Of a DNA stretch of 34,526 nt, positions 6,368 through 14,144 are shown one piece after another. The stretch is from an uncultured Clostridia bacterium (GTDB lineage Bacteria; Bacillota; Clostridia; TANB77; CAG-508), in assembly GCA_948745425.1 (NCBI GenBank), contig CAPZDM010000011.1, positions 1 through 34,526 of the forward strand, in the 5' to 3' direction. Numbering within the stretch: position 1 is the first letter of the stretch; each line of letters opens with the position of its first letter. The position numbers and the translations under genes were made by a program. Under the pieces are notes generated by a model that did not search any database, was not told the DNA's origin, and saw only the letters and a list, made by a program, of their open reading frames with translations.

Positions 6368-8905
6368 ATGAAAGTATTATTTGCAGTTAGCACAGAAGAT
6401 ATAGCAGAGAAAATAATAAAAGTATATCAAACAGAATATAAAGAAATCATATCTTCAAAAAATGTATATTATTTTAATGCTATAATTAAAGAATTACAAA
6501 GAAATCAGACTTATGATAGAATAGTAATAAGTGAAGACTTAGAGCCATTTACTAATAATAATTATGATACTATAGATAAATTCATATTTGAAAAATTAGA
6601 CGGTATAAGTGATGAAGCTATTGATAGAGAAGGAAGAGACATACCAATAGTTGTAATCTGTTCAGAAAGAAGAGAAAAATCAGACAATTTATTAGTAAAA
6701 TTATTTTCAATAGGAGTATATGATGCCCTAATTGGAAATGATAGAACAATTGAAAATGTATGTAATTTATTAAACAAGCCTCGTACAAAAAAAGAAGCCA
6801 AAACATATTATAGAATTGAACAAGGTGAATATGAACGCGAAGATGAAAAAAATGTAAGCGAAGTAGAAATTCAAAACATTTTAGCACACTACAGAAAATT
6901 AGGAAAAAACGAAAGTAGGTATGTTGATAGCTTTAATAGTATAGCAGAACAGTATAGTGACGACCAATTAAAAATAATAATAAAATTTTTACCAATGGAA
7001 GTAAAAGCAGTACTTGAAGCAGAATCACCTAAATATCAATCTATAATGACATATAGCCCAGATAAAGTAAAAAGAGAAGAGCCTAAGAAAAACAATAATG
7101 TAAAAGTAGCTAAAATTGAAGATAGTCATTCTAGACAACCATCAGGTCAAGTTATAATACCATCAGCAATGAGAAAAGGTGATGAGATAAGAAAAATTGT
7201 AGATACAACTCCACAACCAACAGGATTAGAATTTGTAGGAAATGATACAAATGCTATACTTGAAGAAATAGAAAACATAGAAGGGGTAGCACCAATAGAG
7301 CCAATTGAAACAATAGCATCAATAAAATCAACAGCACCAATAAAAGCTTCAATAGAACTTGAAGTAGAAGGAGTAAATCAACAAGAACAACCTGTAAAAA
7401 GAGGAAGAGGAAGACCTAAAAAAGTTGTAGTAGAACCAATAGAAAAAGTAGATACTCCAAAAAGAGGAAGAGGAAGACCTAGAAAAAATCCTATTCCAAC
7501 TACACCAGTACAAGAAGAAGTTATACCAGATTTCAAAAAAGAAGTAGAAATAGAACCATTACCAACTTTTAAAAATAATAGTGAAACAATGTTGCCAGGA
7601 TTTGAAGAAGAGATAACTCCAATACTACCAAATATAGAAGAAGAGATAGCTCCAACCTTACCAAGCTTTGAGGAAGAGACTTTAAGAAAACCAAGCTTTA
7701 ATGAAGAAACTCTAAGAACACCAAATCTTGATGAAGAAACTCTAAGAACACCAAATCTTGATGAAGAAACTCTAAGAAGACCAAGTTTTGATCAAGAAAC
7801 TCTAAGAAGACCAAGTTTTGATCAAGAAACTTTAAGAACACCAAGTTTTGAAGAAAAGAGACAACCAATAGTATCAAGTTTTAGGGAAAGAGAAAATTTA
7901 GAAGTACCAAGAGCACAAGAACAAAGAAGAAATGAATATGAATCATCACAAGTTAGAGAATTGCAGGAAATTCAAGATGATGGAAAACAAGTAGATATTT
8001 CATATTTATTAACCCAAGATAAAAAAATAGTATCTTTTGTAGGGACTTCAAAAAATGGAGTATCATTTTTAGTAAATAATATTGCAGACATAATATCAAA
8101 TAGTGGAATAAAAACAGCAATAGTAGACTTAACAAAAAACAAAAACTCTTATTATATATACACTGAAAATAGAGAAGAACTAAGAGAAATAGCATTCTCT
8201 TCTATGGAAAACTTAAAAAGAGGAAATCCAATAGGAATAGAAGTAAACAGAAATCTAACAGTATATACTTCATCGCCTAACATTAGAAACTCAGATTATA
8301 ATATAGAAGATATGTTAACAACACTTGTAAAGAATTACTCTTTAATATTATTAGACTGTGATTATTCAACAAATAAAGAATATTTTAGAGTAGCACAAGA
8401 AATATATATGATTCAAAGTATGGATGTTTTAACAATCCAACCTTTAACTGAATTTTTAAGAAAACTAAAATTAAATAATATTTTACAACCAGAAAAATTG
8501 AAAGCTGTTATAAATAAAGCACAAAAAATAAGAGGATTAAATGAAGAAATGATAGTTGGTGGAATGTCAACATATAATGATCCTGAAATGTCTATACAAG
8601 ATAGATTATTTGATATGAAAACAATAAGTAAAATTGTTATTCCATTTGATATTGATGCATATTCAGCATATTTATCAGGAATTGCAAATTGTGAAATATC
8701 AACCAGAGGATATAACAAAGTTTTCATTAATTGTTTAAATAGACTAGCTGATCAAGTATATCCAGTAATATCAGGTGGTACACTTAAGAGAAAGAATAGA
8801 GAAAACAATAACAACAGAGGTTATGCAAATTATGGACAAAGTGGAACAAGATTCTCAAATAATATGAGTAATACATTGGACCAAATGAAAAGACAATACA
8901 AATAA
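6368..8905 (+). CDS. CpaE/TadZ-like protein: receiver-like domain, AT-hooks, tandem repeats, degenerate ParA-like domain
   Basis: 845 residues. Residues 1-140 look like an atypical receiver domain (IPIVVICSERRE, FSIGVYDALIG), as in CpaE/TadZ. A long linker holds two AT-hook-like motifs (KRGRGRPKK near 344 and KRGRGRPRK near 366) and six exact 10-residue repeats (residues about 433-492). The C-terminal part (about 550-800) is ParA/MinD-like: KIVSFVGTSKNGVSF replaces the deviant Walker A KGGxGKT, then IKTAIVDLTK and LILLDCDYS follow. The missing Walker lysine suggests a non-hydrolysing localisation factor. TadZ/CpaE proteins position Tad pilus machines at the pole. The AT-hooks would permit minor-groove DNA binding, which is unusual. 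The function is inferred from architecture and the nearby Tad-like locus. Confidence 0.7.
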   Translation: MKVLFAVSTEDIAEKIIKVYQTEYKEIISSKNVYYFNAIIKELQRNQTYDRIVISEDLEPFTNNNYDTIDKFIFEKLDGISDEAIDREGRDIPIVVICSERREKSDNLLVKLFSIGVYDALIGNDRTIENVCNLLNKPRTKKEAKTYYRIEQGEYEREDEKNVSEVEIQNILAHYRKLGKNESRYVDSFNSIAEQYSDDQLKIIIKFLPMEVKAVLEAESPKYQSIMTYSPDKVKREEPKKNNNVKVAKIEDSHSRQPSGQVIIPSAMRKGDEIRKIVDTTPQPTGLEFVGNDTNAILEEIENIEGVAPIEPIETIASIKSTAPIKASIELEVEGVNQQEQPVKRGRGRPKKVVVEPIEKVDTPKRGRGRPRKNPIPTTPVQEEVIPDFKKEVEIEPLPTFKNNSETMLPGFEEEITPILPNIEEEIAPTLPSFEEETLRKPSFNEETLRTPNLDEETLRTPNLDEETLRRPSFDQETLRRPSFDQETLRTPSFEEKRQPIVSSFRERENLEVPRAQEQRRNEYESSQVRELQEIQDDGKQVDISYLLTQDKKIVSFVGTSKNGVSFLVNNIADIISNSGIKTAIVDLTKNKNSYYIYTENREELREIAFSSMENLKRGNPIGIEVNRNLTVYTSSPNIRNSDYNIEDMLTTLVKNYSLILLDCDYSTNKEYFRVAQEIYMIQSMDVLTIQPLTEFLRKLKLNNILQPEKLKAVINKAQKIRGLNEEMIVGGMSTYNDPEMSIQDRLFDMKTISKIVIPFDIDAYSAYLSGIANCEISTRGYNKVFINCLNRLADQVYPVISGGTLKRKNRENNNNRGYANYGQSGTRFSNNMSNTLDQMKRQYK
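7664..7843 (+). repeat. Six 30-bp in-frame tandem repeats
   Basis: Six consecutive 30-base units encode variants of SFEEETLRKP / NLDEETLRTP / SFDQETLRRP. Units 3-4 and 5-6 are nearly identical at DNA level, pointing to recent expansion. The exact multiple of three keeps the frame open; unit number may vary between strains. Confidence 0.9.
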
Positions 8906-8929
8906 AAAAGGGGTGAGTCTTAAGCTGAT

Positions 8930-10036
8930 ATGTGGATAATAGGAGTAATAATAGTTTTAGTTGCAATAATAATAATGCTAATTTTATTTAATATAAAAAT
9001 ACATAAAGAAATTAGTAATTACAAAAATATTAACCAAAAAATAAATGGTTTAAACGTATTACAAGATTTCATGACAACTGCTGGTGATTCAATAAGTGTA
9101 GATGAAAAGATAAGAAAAATAAACGAAATTTTAATTGAAGAATATGACATAAAATATTCTACGATTGTAGAATTTAATGGAACAGAATATGTAATAAAAG
9201 CTTCAAATGTTGAAGAAAAACATTGGGACAACCTTAGAAGTCTTCATAATGAAGAAATATTTAGAGACAGTATAACAACTGCTACACCTAAATATATTAC
9301 TGTAGACAATGAAAATGAAAGATTACCTTATCAGAAAAGTGAATTTGGAAGAGCAAAAGCAGCTATGTTTTTCCCATTATACATAGAAAATGTATATATT
9401 GGATATTGGATAATAGAAAGTGGAATACCACATGCATTTGATAATATAGATACAACAATACTTGAAGTAGTAAAAGATAATATATTATCTGTATTTAGAA
9501 TTGTTAATTATCAAAACATTGTTGAAAGTTTAACTAGAGATGATTACTATTCTGCCTTAAAATCAAGTGAATATTTATTTAATGAAGGAAGAAAAGTAAT
9601 AGATAAATACACTACTTCAACAATATGTATGTTTAGAATTTCAAATCTTGAACAAATTAATCATGAATTTAATAGAGAAACTGGAAATCAAGTAATTATA
9701 GATGTATGTGACTACATAAAAGAAAATCTATCAGGGGAATATATATTTGTAAGATATATGGGACCTAAATTTGTAATTGCATTTTCAGGAGCAGAAGTAG
9801 ATGGAGTTACAAGATTTGTTTTAGATATGAAAAATGCAGTAGAAAACTTAGAAATAGAAATAGTTCAAGAAAAAAAAGCAGATAATGAAGAAACATCTAA
9901 GAAAACTGCAAAAGCAAAGCTAAATATTGTACTTACTACATATTACAAAGGAACAGCTTTAGAAAAAATATTAAAGAAACAAGAAGAATATTTAGACAAT
10001 GCACCAGTAACAGAACATGATGTTAATAACATTTAA
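8930..10036 (+). CDS. Membrane-anchored GAF plus degenerate GGDEF protein
   Basis: 368 residues. One N-terminal transmembrane helix (about 2-22) precedes a GAF-like domain (about 45-190: YSTIVEFNGTEYVIKAS, AAMFFPLYIENVYIGYWII). The C-terminal domain (about 200-350) has a GGDEF-like fold: STICMFRISNLEQINHEF, QVIIDVCDYIKENL, then YMGPKF (277-281) where GGDEF should be. The active-site Gly-Gly-Asp-Glu is absent, so cyclase activity is not expected; it may bind a nucleotide or a partner. ATG 8930 is the only in-frame start (stop at 8921), with a rather distant RBS AAAAAGGGGTG. It follows the CpaE-like gene by 24 bases and likely forms one operon with it. Confidence 0.75.
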   Translation: MWIIGVIIVLVAIIIMLILFNIKIHKEISNYKNINQKINGLNVLQDFMTTAGDSISVDEKIRKINEILIEEYDIKYSTIVEFNGTEYVIKASNVEEKHWDNLRSLHNEEIFRDSITTATPKYITVDNENERLPYQKSEFGRAKAAMFFPLYIENVYIGYWIIESGIPHAFDNIDTTILEVVKDNILSVFRIVNYQNIVESLTRDDYYSALKSSEYLFNEGRKVIDKYTTSTICMFRISNLEQINHEFNRETGNQVIIDVCDYIKENLSGEYIFVRYMGPKFVIAFSGAEVDGVTRFVLDMKNAVENLEIEIVQEKKADNEETSKKTAKAKLNIVLTTYYKGTALEKILKKQEEYLDNAPVTEHDVNNI

Positions 10037-10095
10037 AAAGATTCAATAAAGTAAAACTTACATACTAAAAAATAAAGGAAAGAGAGGAAAATAAT

Positions 10096-10350
10096 ATGGA
10101 AATGGACAAAACAATGAACTTTAAATTAGAAAGAGATAAAAACCTAAAAACTAAGGAGACTTTAAAACAAGTATATGATGCTTTAGTAGAAAAGGGATAT
10201 AATCCAGTAAATCAAATAGTAGGATATATTTTATCAGGAGACCCAACATATATTACAAGTCACAAAAATGCAAGAAATATAATAAGACAAATTGAACGTG
10301 ATGAACTATTAGAAAGAATGGTAGAAAATTATATAGGAATATCTGAATAA
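10096..10350 (+). CDS. ireB: IreB family regulatory phosphoprotein (UPF0297)
   Basis: 84 residues, the family length. Conserved features include TMNFKLERDK, YDALVEKGYNPVNQIVGYILSGDPTYITSHKNARN and the C-terminal IERDELLERMVENYI. In enterococci IreB is phosphorylated by the Ser/Thr kinase IreK and affects cephalosporin resistance. The order ireB-ruvX-DUF1292 is conserved in Firmicutes. It lies one base upstream of ruvX. Confidence 0.95.
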   Translation: MEMDKTMNFKLERDKNLKTKETLKQVYDALVEKGYNPVNQIVGYILSGDPTYITSHKNARNIIRQIERDELLERMVENYIGISE

Positions 10351-10351
10351 G

Positions 10352-10768
10352 ATGAGAATACTAGGAATAGATTATGGAGATGCTAGGGTTGGAATTGCTA
10401 TTTCAGATTCATTAGGAATAACATCTCAAGGATTAGAAACTATACACCATGGGGGAAATGACAAAAAAGTATTAAAAAGATTAGAAGAAATTATAAACGA
10501 ATATGAAATTGACACAATAGTTATAGGAATGCCCTTCAATATGGATGGAACTGACTCCGAAAGGGTAGAAATAACAAACAAATTTATACACAAATTAAAA
10601 TGTAAATTTAATAAATTAAAGATTGACACCATGGACGAAAGATTAACAACAGTTGCAGCACATAAAACTATGAATATTCTTAATATAAATAGGAAAAATA
10701 AAAGAAACATTGTGGATACAATATCTGCAGAATATATACTAGAAACGTATATGAAAAAATATTTATAA
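10352..10768 (+). CDS. ruvX: Putative pre-16S rRNA nuclease / Holliday junction resolvase RuvX (YqgF)
   Basis: 138 residues. The N-terminal MRILGIDYGDARVGIAISD is the YqgF signature with the RNase H-like catalytic Asp. IDTIVIGMPFNMDGTDSERV and the DERLTTVAAH motif carry the other acidic residues. The family matures 16S rRNA and has been described as a resolvase. It is translationally coupled to ireB. Confidence 0.95.
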   Translation: MRILGIDYGDARVGIAISDSLGITSQGLETIHHGGNDKKVLKRLEEIINEYEIDTIVIGMPFNMDGTDSERVEITNKFIHKLKCKFNKLKIDTMDERLTTVAAHKTMNILNINRKNKRNIVDTISAEYILETYMKKYL

Positions 10769-10784
10769 TATTGAAGGGAGAAAA

Positions 10785-11096
10785 ATGATGGATAACGAGC
10801 AAAACGGAATGGAAGAGGAATTAGAAAACGTTATAGTTTTAAATGATGAAAATGGAGAAGAAGTTAAATTTGAATTTTTAGATTTAATTGAATTAGATGG
10901 AGAAGAATATGTTGTACTATTACCAGCAAGTGATACAGAAGATGCTGATGAAGTAGTTATTTTAAGAGTAGAAGACACTGACTCAGAAGATGAGGAATCT
11001 TATGTAAGTGTAGAAGATGAAGAAACTCTTAATACTGTATTTAACATATTCAAAGAAAAATTTAAAGATGAATTTGATTTTGTAGATGAAGACTAA
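10785..11096 (+). CDS. DUF1292 family protein
   Basis: 103 residues, strongly acidic. The pattern VVLNDENGEEVKFEFLDLIELDGEEYVVLLP followed by EVVILRVED is typical of DUF1292 (YrzB-like) proteins encoded after ruvX. The function is unknown. The start at ATG 10785 follows GAAGGGAG; a second ATG at 10788 is equally possible. A very large hairpin follows directly. Confidence 0.9.
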   Translation: MMDNEQNGMEEELENVIVLNDENGEEVKFEFLDLIELDGEEYVVLLPASDTEDADEVVILRVEDTDSEDEESYVSVEDEETLNTVFNIFKEKFKDEFDFVDED

Positions 11097-11174
11097 AGGA
11101 AAATGGAAAATGGGACGGTTCTCTTTTCCACTTTTTCAATGTGGAAAAAAGAACCGTCCCATTTTCCATTTCCT
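11097..11174 (+). repeat. Large inverted repeat (34-bp stem) between the DUF1292 gene and rimO
   Basis: Left arm 11097-11131 pairs with 11141-11174, with one bulged A and one G-U pair; the loop is 9 bases. The core GGGACGGTTCT/AGAACCGTCCC resembles dispersed GGGACGG-type hairpins of clostridia. No U-run follows, so it is not a standard terminator. It could act in RNA processing or attenuation upstream of rimO. Confidence 0.85.
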
Positions 11175-11192
11175 AGAAAAGAAGGTAAAACA

Positions 11193-12500
11193 ATGAATGT
11201 AGGATTTATATCACTAGGATGTAGCAAAAATTTAGTAGTAACAGAACAAGTAATAGGACTATTTAAGAAACACAATTTCAATATTGTAAACAATGAAAAT
11301 TATGCAGATATTATTATAATAAACACATGTGGATTTATTGAAACTGCAAAGCAAGAAGCAATAGATACAATACTTGAAATGGCAGAATATAAAAATGCTA
11401 GATGTAAATATTTAATAGTAATAGGCTGTATGGTAGAAAGATATGAAGAAGACCTAAAAAAGGCATTACCAGAAGTAGACCTATTTATAAAAATCAAAGA
11501 TTATAATAAATTTTGGGAAAAGATAAGTAAACTATTAAAATTAGACATATCTAATGAATATTTAAAATGGGAAGACAGAGTAATTACTACAGGAAATACA
11601 ATGGCATACTTAAAAATTGCAGAGGGTTGTAGTAATCACTGTACATATTGTGCAATACCAAAGATACAAGGGCCATATATTTCAAGAGAATTTGGAGAAA
11701 TCATAGAAGAAGCAAAAAGCTTAGTGAAAAAGGGAATAAAAGAATTGATTATAATAGCTCAAGATACAACAAAATATGGAATTGACTTATATGGAAAACA
11801 AAGACTACCAGAGCTCTTGCAAGAACTATGCAAAATAAAAGGAATTGAATGGATTAGATTTCTATATGCATATCCAGAAAGTATTACAGATGAATTAATA
11901 AAAGTAGTAAAAGAAAACGATAAAATTTGTAAATACTTTGATATTCCAATACAACATATTTCAGACGAAGTATTAAGAAAAATGAATAGAAAAAGTGATG
12001 GAGAAAGCATAAAAAACTTAATTAAGAAAATAAGACAACAAATACCAAAAGTTATATTAAGGACAACACTAATAGTAGGATTTCCAGGAGAAACAGAAGA
12101 AGACTTCAAGAAATTATATGAGTTTGTAGAACAGGAGAAATTTGATAAATTAGGAGCATTTACATACTCAAAAGAAGATGGAACACCAGCAGAAAAAATG
12201 CCCAATCAGGTACATCCAAACATAAAGAAATCTAGATATAAAAAAATCATGAAATTACAACAAGAAATATCAGAACAAAGTTTAAAAAACAAGATAGGAA
12301 AAATATACAAAACATTAATAGAAGACAAATCTTTTGATGGAAAATATTTGATAGGAAGAACATATATGGATGTCCCAGACGAAGATGGAGTAGTATTTAT
12401 AGAAAATAGTACAAACGAAGATTTAATAGGAAAATTTGTAGATGTAGAGATTATTAATGTACAAGAATACGACCTAATTGGGAAATTAAGAAAGGAATGA
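11193..12500 (+). CDS. rimO: Ribosomal protein S12 methylthiotransferase RimO
   Basis: 435 residues from ATG 11193 (AGAAAAGAAGGTAAAACA upstream). The open frame back to 11103 lies inside the large hairpin and is not homologous. MNVGFISLGCSKNLVVTE starts the N-terminal UPF0004 domain, whose three Cys bind the auxiliary cluster. AEGCSNHCTYCAIPKIQGP is the CxxxCxxC radical-SAM motif, and a TRAM domain ends the protein. RimO methylthiolates an Asp of ribosomal protein S12. The sequence reads LVVTE where LVDSE is usual. The stop overlaps a downstream ATG. Confidence 0.94.
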   Translation: MNVGFISLGCSKNLVVTEQVIGLFKKHNFNIVNNENYADIIIINTCGFIETAKQEAIDTILEMAEYKNARCKYLIVIGCMVERYEEDLKKALPEVDLFIKIKDYNKFWEKISKLLKLDISNEYLKWEDRVITTGNTMAYLKIAEGCSNHCTYCAIPKIQGPYISREFGEIIEEAKSLVKKGIKELIIIAQDTTKYGIDLYGKQRLPELLQELCKIKGIEWIRFLYAYPESITDELIKVVKENDKICKYFDIPIQHISDEVLRKMNRKSDGESIKNLIKKIRQQIPKVILRTTLIVGFPGETEEDFKKLYEFVEQEKFDKLGAFTYSKEDGTPAEKMPNQVHPNIKKSRYKKIMKLQQEISEQSLKNKIGKIYKTLIEDKSFDGKYLIGRTYMDVPDEDGVVFIENSTNEDLIGKFVDVEIINVQEYDLIGKLRKE

Positions 12501-12505
12501 AAAAC

Positions 12506-13537
12506 ATGGAAAATAAAGGTTTAAAATATGATGTAAATATAGATGAGGCAAATCAAGCAAAAAAGGAAATGGCAGATAGTTTAGCAACAGATAACAAAAG
12601 AGTATTAAATAAAATAGGAGCATTCTCATCACTATATGATATAAAATTTGAAGAATACAAAAATCCAGTATTAGTACTAAAAACAGAAGAACCAGGTTCA
12701 AAACAATTAATAGCAGCACAATATGATAAATTAGAAAATGTATCATATGACATGATAAATCATCTAATAAATGACTGTATAGTAATGGGAGCAAAGCCAT
12801 TAACAGTTCAAGATGCAATAATATGTGGAAAAATGGATAAAATAGCAATAAACAAAATTGTAAAAGCAGTATCAGATGCATGCAAAGCACAAGGATGTGT
12901 ATTAACAGGAGGAGAAACCTCAGAACAACCGGGAGTATTAGAAGTAGGTACATATATATTAACATCAAGCATAGTAGGAATAGTAGACAAGGACGAAATA
13001 ATAGATGGTTCTAAAATAGAAGTAGGAGATGTAGTAATAGCAGTTGAATCAAGTGGAGTTCATACAAATGGATATACTCTAGTAAGACAAATAATGAAAC
13101 AATCACCAAAAATACTAGAAGAAAAAGTAGGAGATAAAACATTTATTGAAGCAATATTAGAACCACATAGATGTTATTACAAAACAATGAAAGACTTATT
13201 TCCAAGGAATATAATTACAGGGCTTGCACACATAACAGGAGGAGGAATAAAAGAAAACCTAAACAGGATACTACCAGAAAATGTAAATGCAAAAATAGAT
13301 GTAAGTAAATATCAAATACTAGATGTATTCAAGCTAATTAAAAAATATGGAAATGTAGAAGATAAAGAAATGTTAAGAACATTTAACTTAGGAGTAGGAC
13401 TAACAATAGTAGCTAAAAAGGAAAATTCAGAACAAATAATAAATCATATAAAATCACAAGGAATAAACTGTTATGAAATAGGAGAAATAGTAGAGGGAAA
13501 CAAACAAGTAGAAGTTATAGGAGAATTTAATTGGTAA
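12506..13537 (+). CDS. purM: Phosphoribosylformylglycinamidine cyclo-ligase (AIR synthetase)
   Basis: 343 residues from ATG 12506, chosen over the in-frame ATG 12497 because AAAGGA (12491-12496) is 9 bases before it and only abutting the other. PurM blocks are visible: NDCIVMGAKPLTVQD, LTGGETSEQPGVL, ESSGVHTNGYTLVRQI and GLAHITGGGIKENL. It catalyses closure of the imidazole ring in purine synthesis. Wording differs from classical PurM (SEQPG for AEMPG), so a divergent member is likely. No other pur gene is nearby. It converges on the SASP remnant. Confidence 0.88.
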   Translation: MENKGLKYDVNIDEANQAKKEMADSLATDNKRVLNKIGAFSSLYDIKFEEYKNPVLVLKTEEPGSKQLIAAQYDKLENVSYDMINHLINDCIVMGAKPLTVQDAIICGKMDKIAINKIVKAVSDACKAQGCVLTGGETSEQPGVLEVGTYILTSSIVGIVDKDEIIDGSKIEVGDVVIAVESSGVHTNGYTLVRQIMKQSPKILEEKVGDKTFIEAILEPHRCYYKTMKDLFPRNIITGLAHITGGGIKENLNRILPENVNAKIDVSKYQILDVFKLIKKYGNVEDKEMLRTFNLGVGLTIVAKKENSEQIINHIKSQGINCYEIGEIVEGNKQVEVIGEFNW

Positions 13538-13539
13538 AA

Positions 13540-13606
13540 TGCACATTGGGGACGTAAAAAAATGTGCAGAAGAATTAAAGGGCAGGAACATTTAGTTCCT
13601 GCCCTT
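13540..13606 (+). terminator. Two hairpins after purM
   Basis: TGCACAT/ATGTGCA (13540-13546 with 13562-13568) is followed by a perfect 12-bp stem AAGGGCAGGAAC/GTTCCTGCCCTT (13578-13589 with 13595-13606). The T-run is weak, so a bidirectional role for purM and the convergent SASP gene is only likely, not certain. Confidence 0.55.
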
Positions 13607-13667
13607 ATGTATAAACATAAAAGTGGGAAAGAAATATTCCTGCAAAAATCATAAGCTAGTAATCAAA

Positions 13668-13799
13668 TTATTTGTTAGCCATGTTGTTTTCAGCTTGTTG
13701 TATTAACTTTTTAACCATGTTACCACCGATTCTACCAGCGTCTCTTGAAGATAGGTTACCATTATAACCATCTTTTAAAGTTACACCAACTTCACTAGC
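13668..13799 (-). pseudogene. 3' half of an alpha/beta-type SASP gene, separated by an insertion
   Basis: On the minus strand, codons from the core (13799) to TAA (13670-13668) encode ASEVGVTLKDGYNG followed by NLSSRDAGRIGGNMVKKLI and QQAENNMANK. This is the conserved C-terminal half of small acid-soluble spore proteins (GNLSSRxxGxxGGxMVKxMI). No start codon or promoter precedes it here. The N-terminal half lies 4.5 kb away at 18308-18379. Joining the two at the shared TCACTAGC gives an intact 67-residue SASP. SASPs coat and protect spore DNA and are degraded at germination. Confidence 0.9.
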
Positions 13800-13819
13800 A
13801 GTCAAAAATATATTTAAGT
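13792..13819. other. Left attachment site of the element
   Basis: Core TCACTAGC (13792-13799), then AGTC, then the arm AAAAATATATTTAAGT (13804-13819). The arm is the exact reverse complement of 18274-18289 at the other end. Confidence 0.8.
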
Positions 13820-14144
13820 TAGCCGTTCTAAGCAAAGCGAGTTACGGATAACTGATGCAACCGAACAGAGTGAGGTTGTAAACAATAGAAAAAATATTAG
13901 AAAAAAGCAATCGCCTAAAGATATATGAATAATCACATTAAACTTAACAATAAGTTTATATTTAATAAAAAAGTATTAAAAAATTACGATATATTAAACA
14001 AAGTAATAAAATTTCAAAATAATTTACGATACAAAGTAAAATATTTTGAAAAATAAAAATATTTACTTTATATCGTAATTTTTTGACAAATTAATAATTT
14101 TACTATATAATTAATATAGTAAAAGGAAAGGAGCGAAAATTTTT
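13820..14144. other. Left-end non-coding region of the element
   Basis: This 325-base stretch has no gene. It holds a 17-base copy (13875-13891) of the recombinase gene's 3' end (18060-18076), and AAGCAATCGCCTAAA, whose reverse complement lies by the recombinase promoter (16389-16403). It also holds nested inverted repeats (AAAAAATTACGATAT near 13977 paired with ATATCGTAATTTTT at 14070-14084) leading into the promoter of the ATPase gene. The tail copy suggests a decayed second recombinase end or a recombinase-binding sequence. Confidence 0.5.
14083..14122 (+). promoter_or_regulatory. Consensus promoter with palindromic operator for the AAA/DUF4143 gene
   Basis: TTGACA (14083-14088), 17 bases, TATAAT (14106-14111): a perfect sigma-A promoter. 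The -10 sits in the perfect palindrome TTACTATAT-AATTA-ATATAGTAA (14100-14122), a likely repressor site. Confidence 0.8.

Noticed and set aside
7664..7843. CRISPR-like array
   Set aside because: The 30-bp units are contiguous without spacers and code in frame for a 10-residue protein repeat.
11103..11192. N-terminal extension of RimO
   Set aside because: It lies in the large inverted repeat, lacks homology and has no RBS; the family N-terminus begins at ATG 11193.
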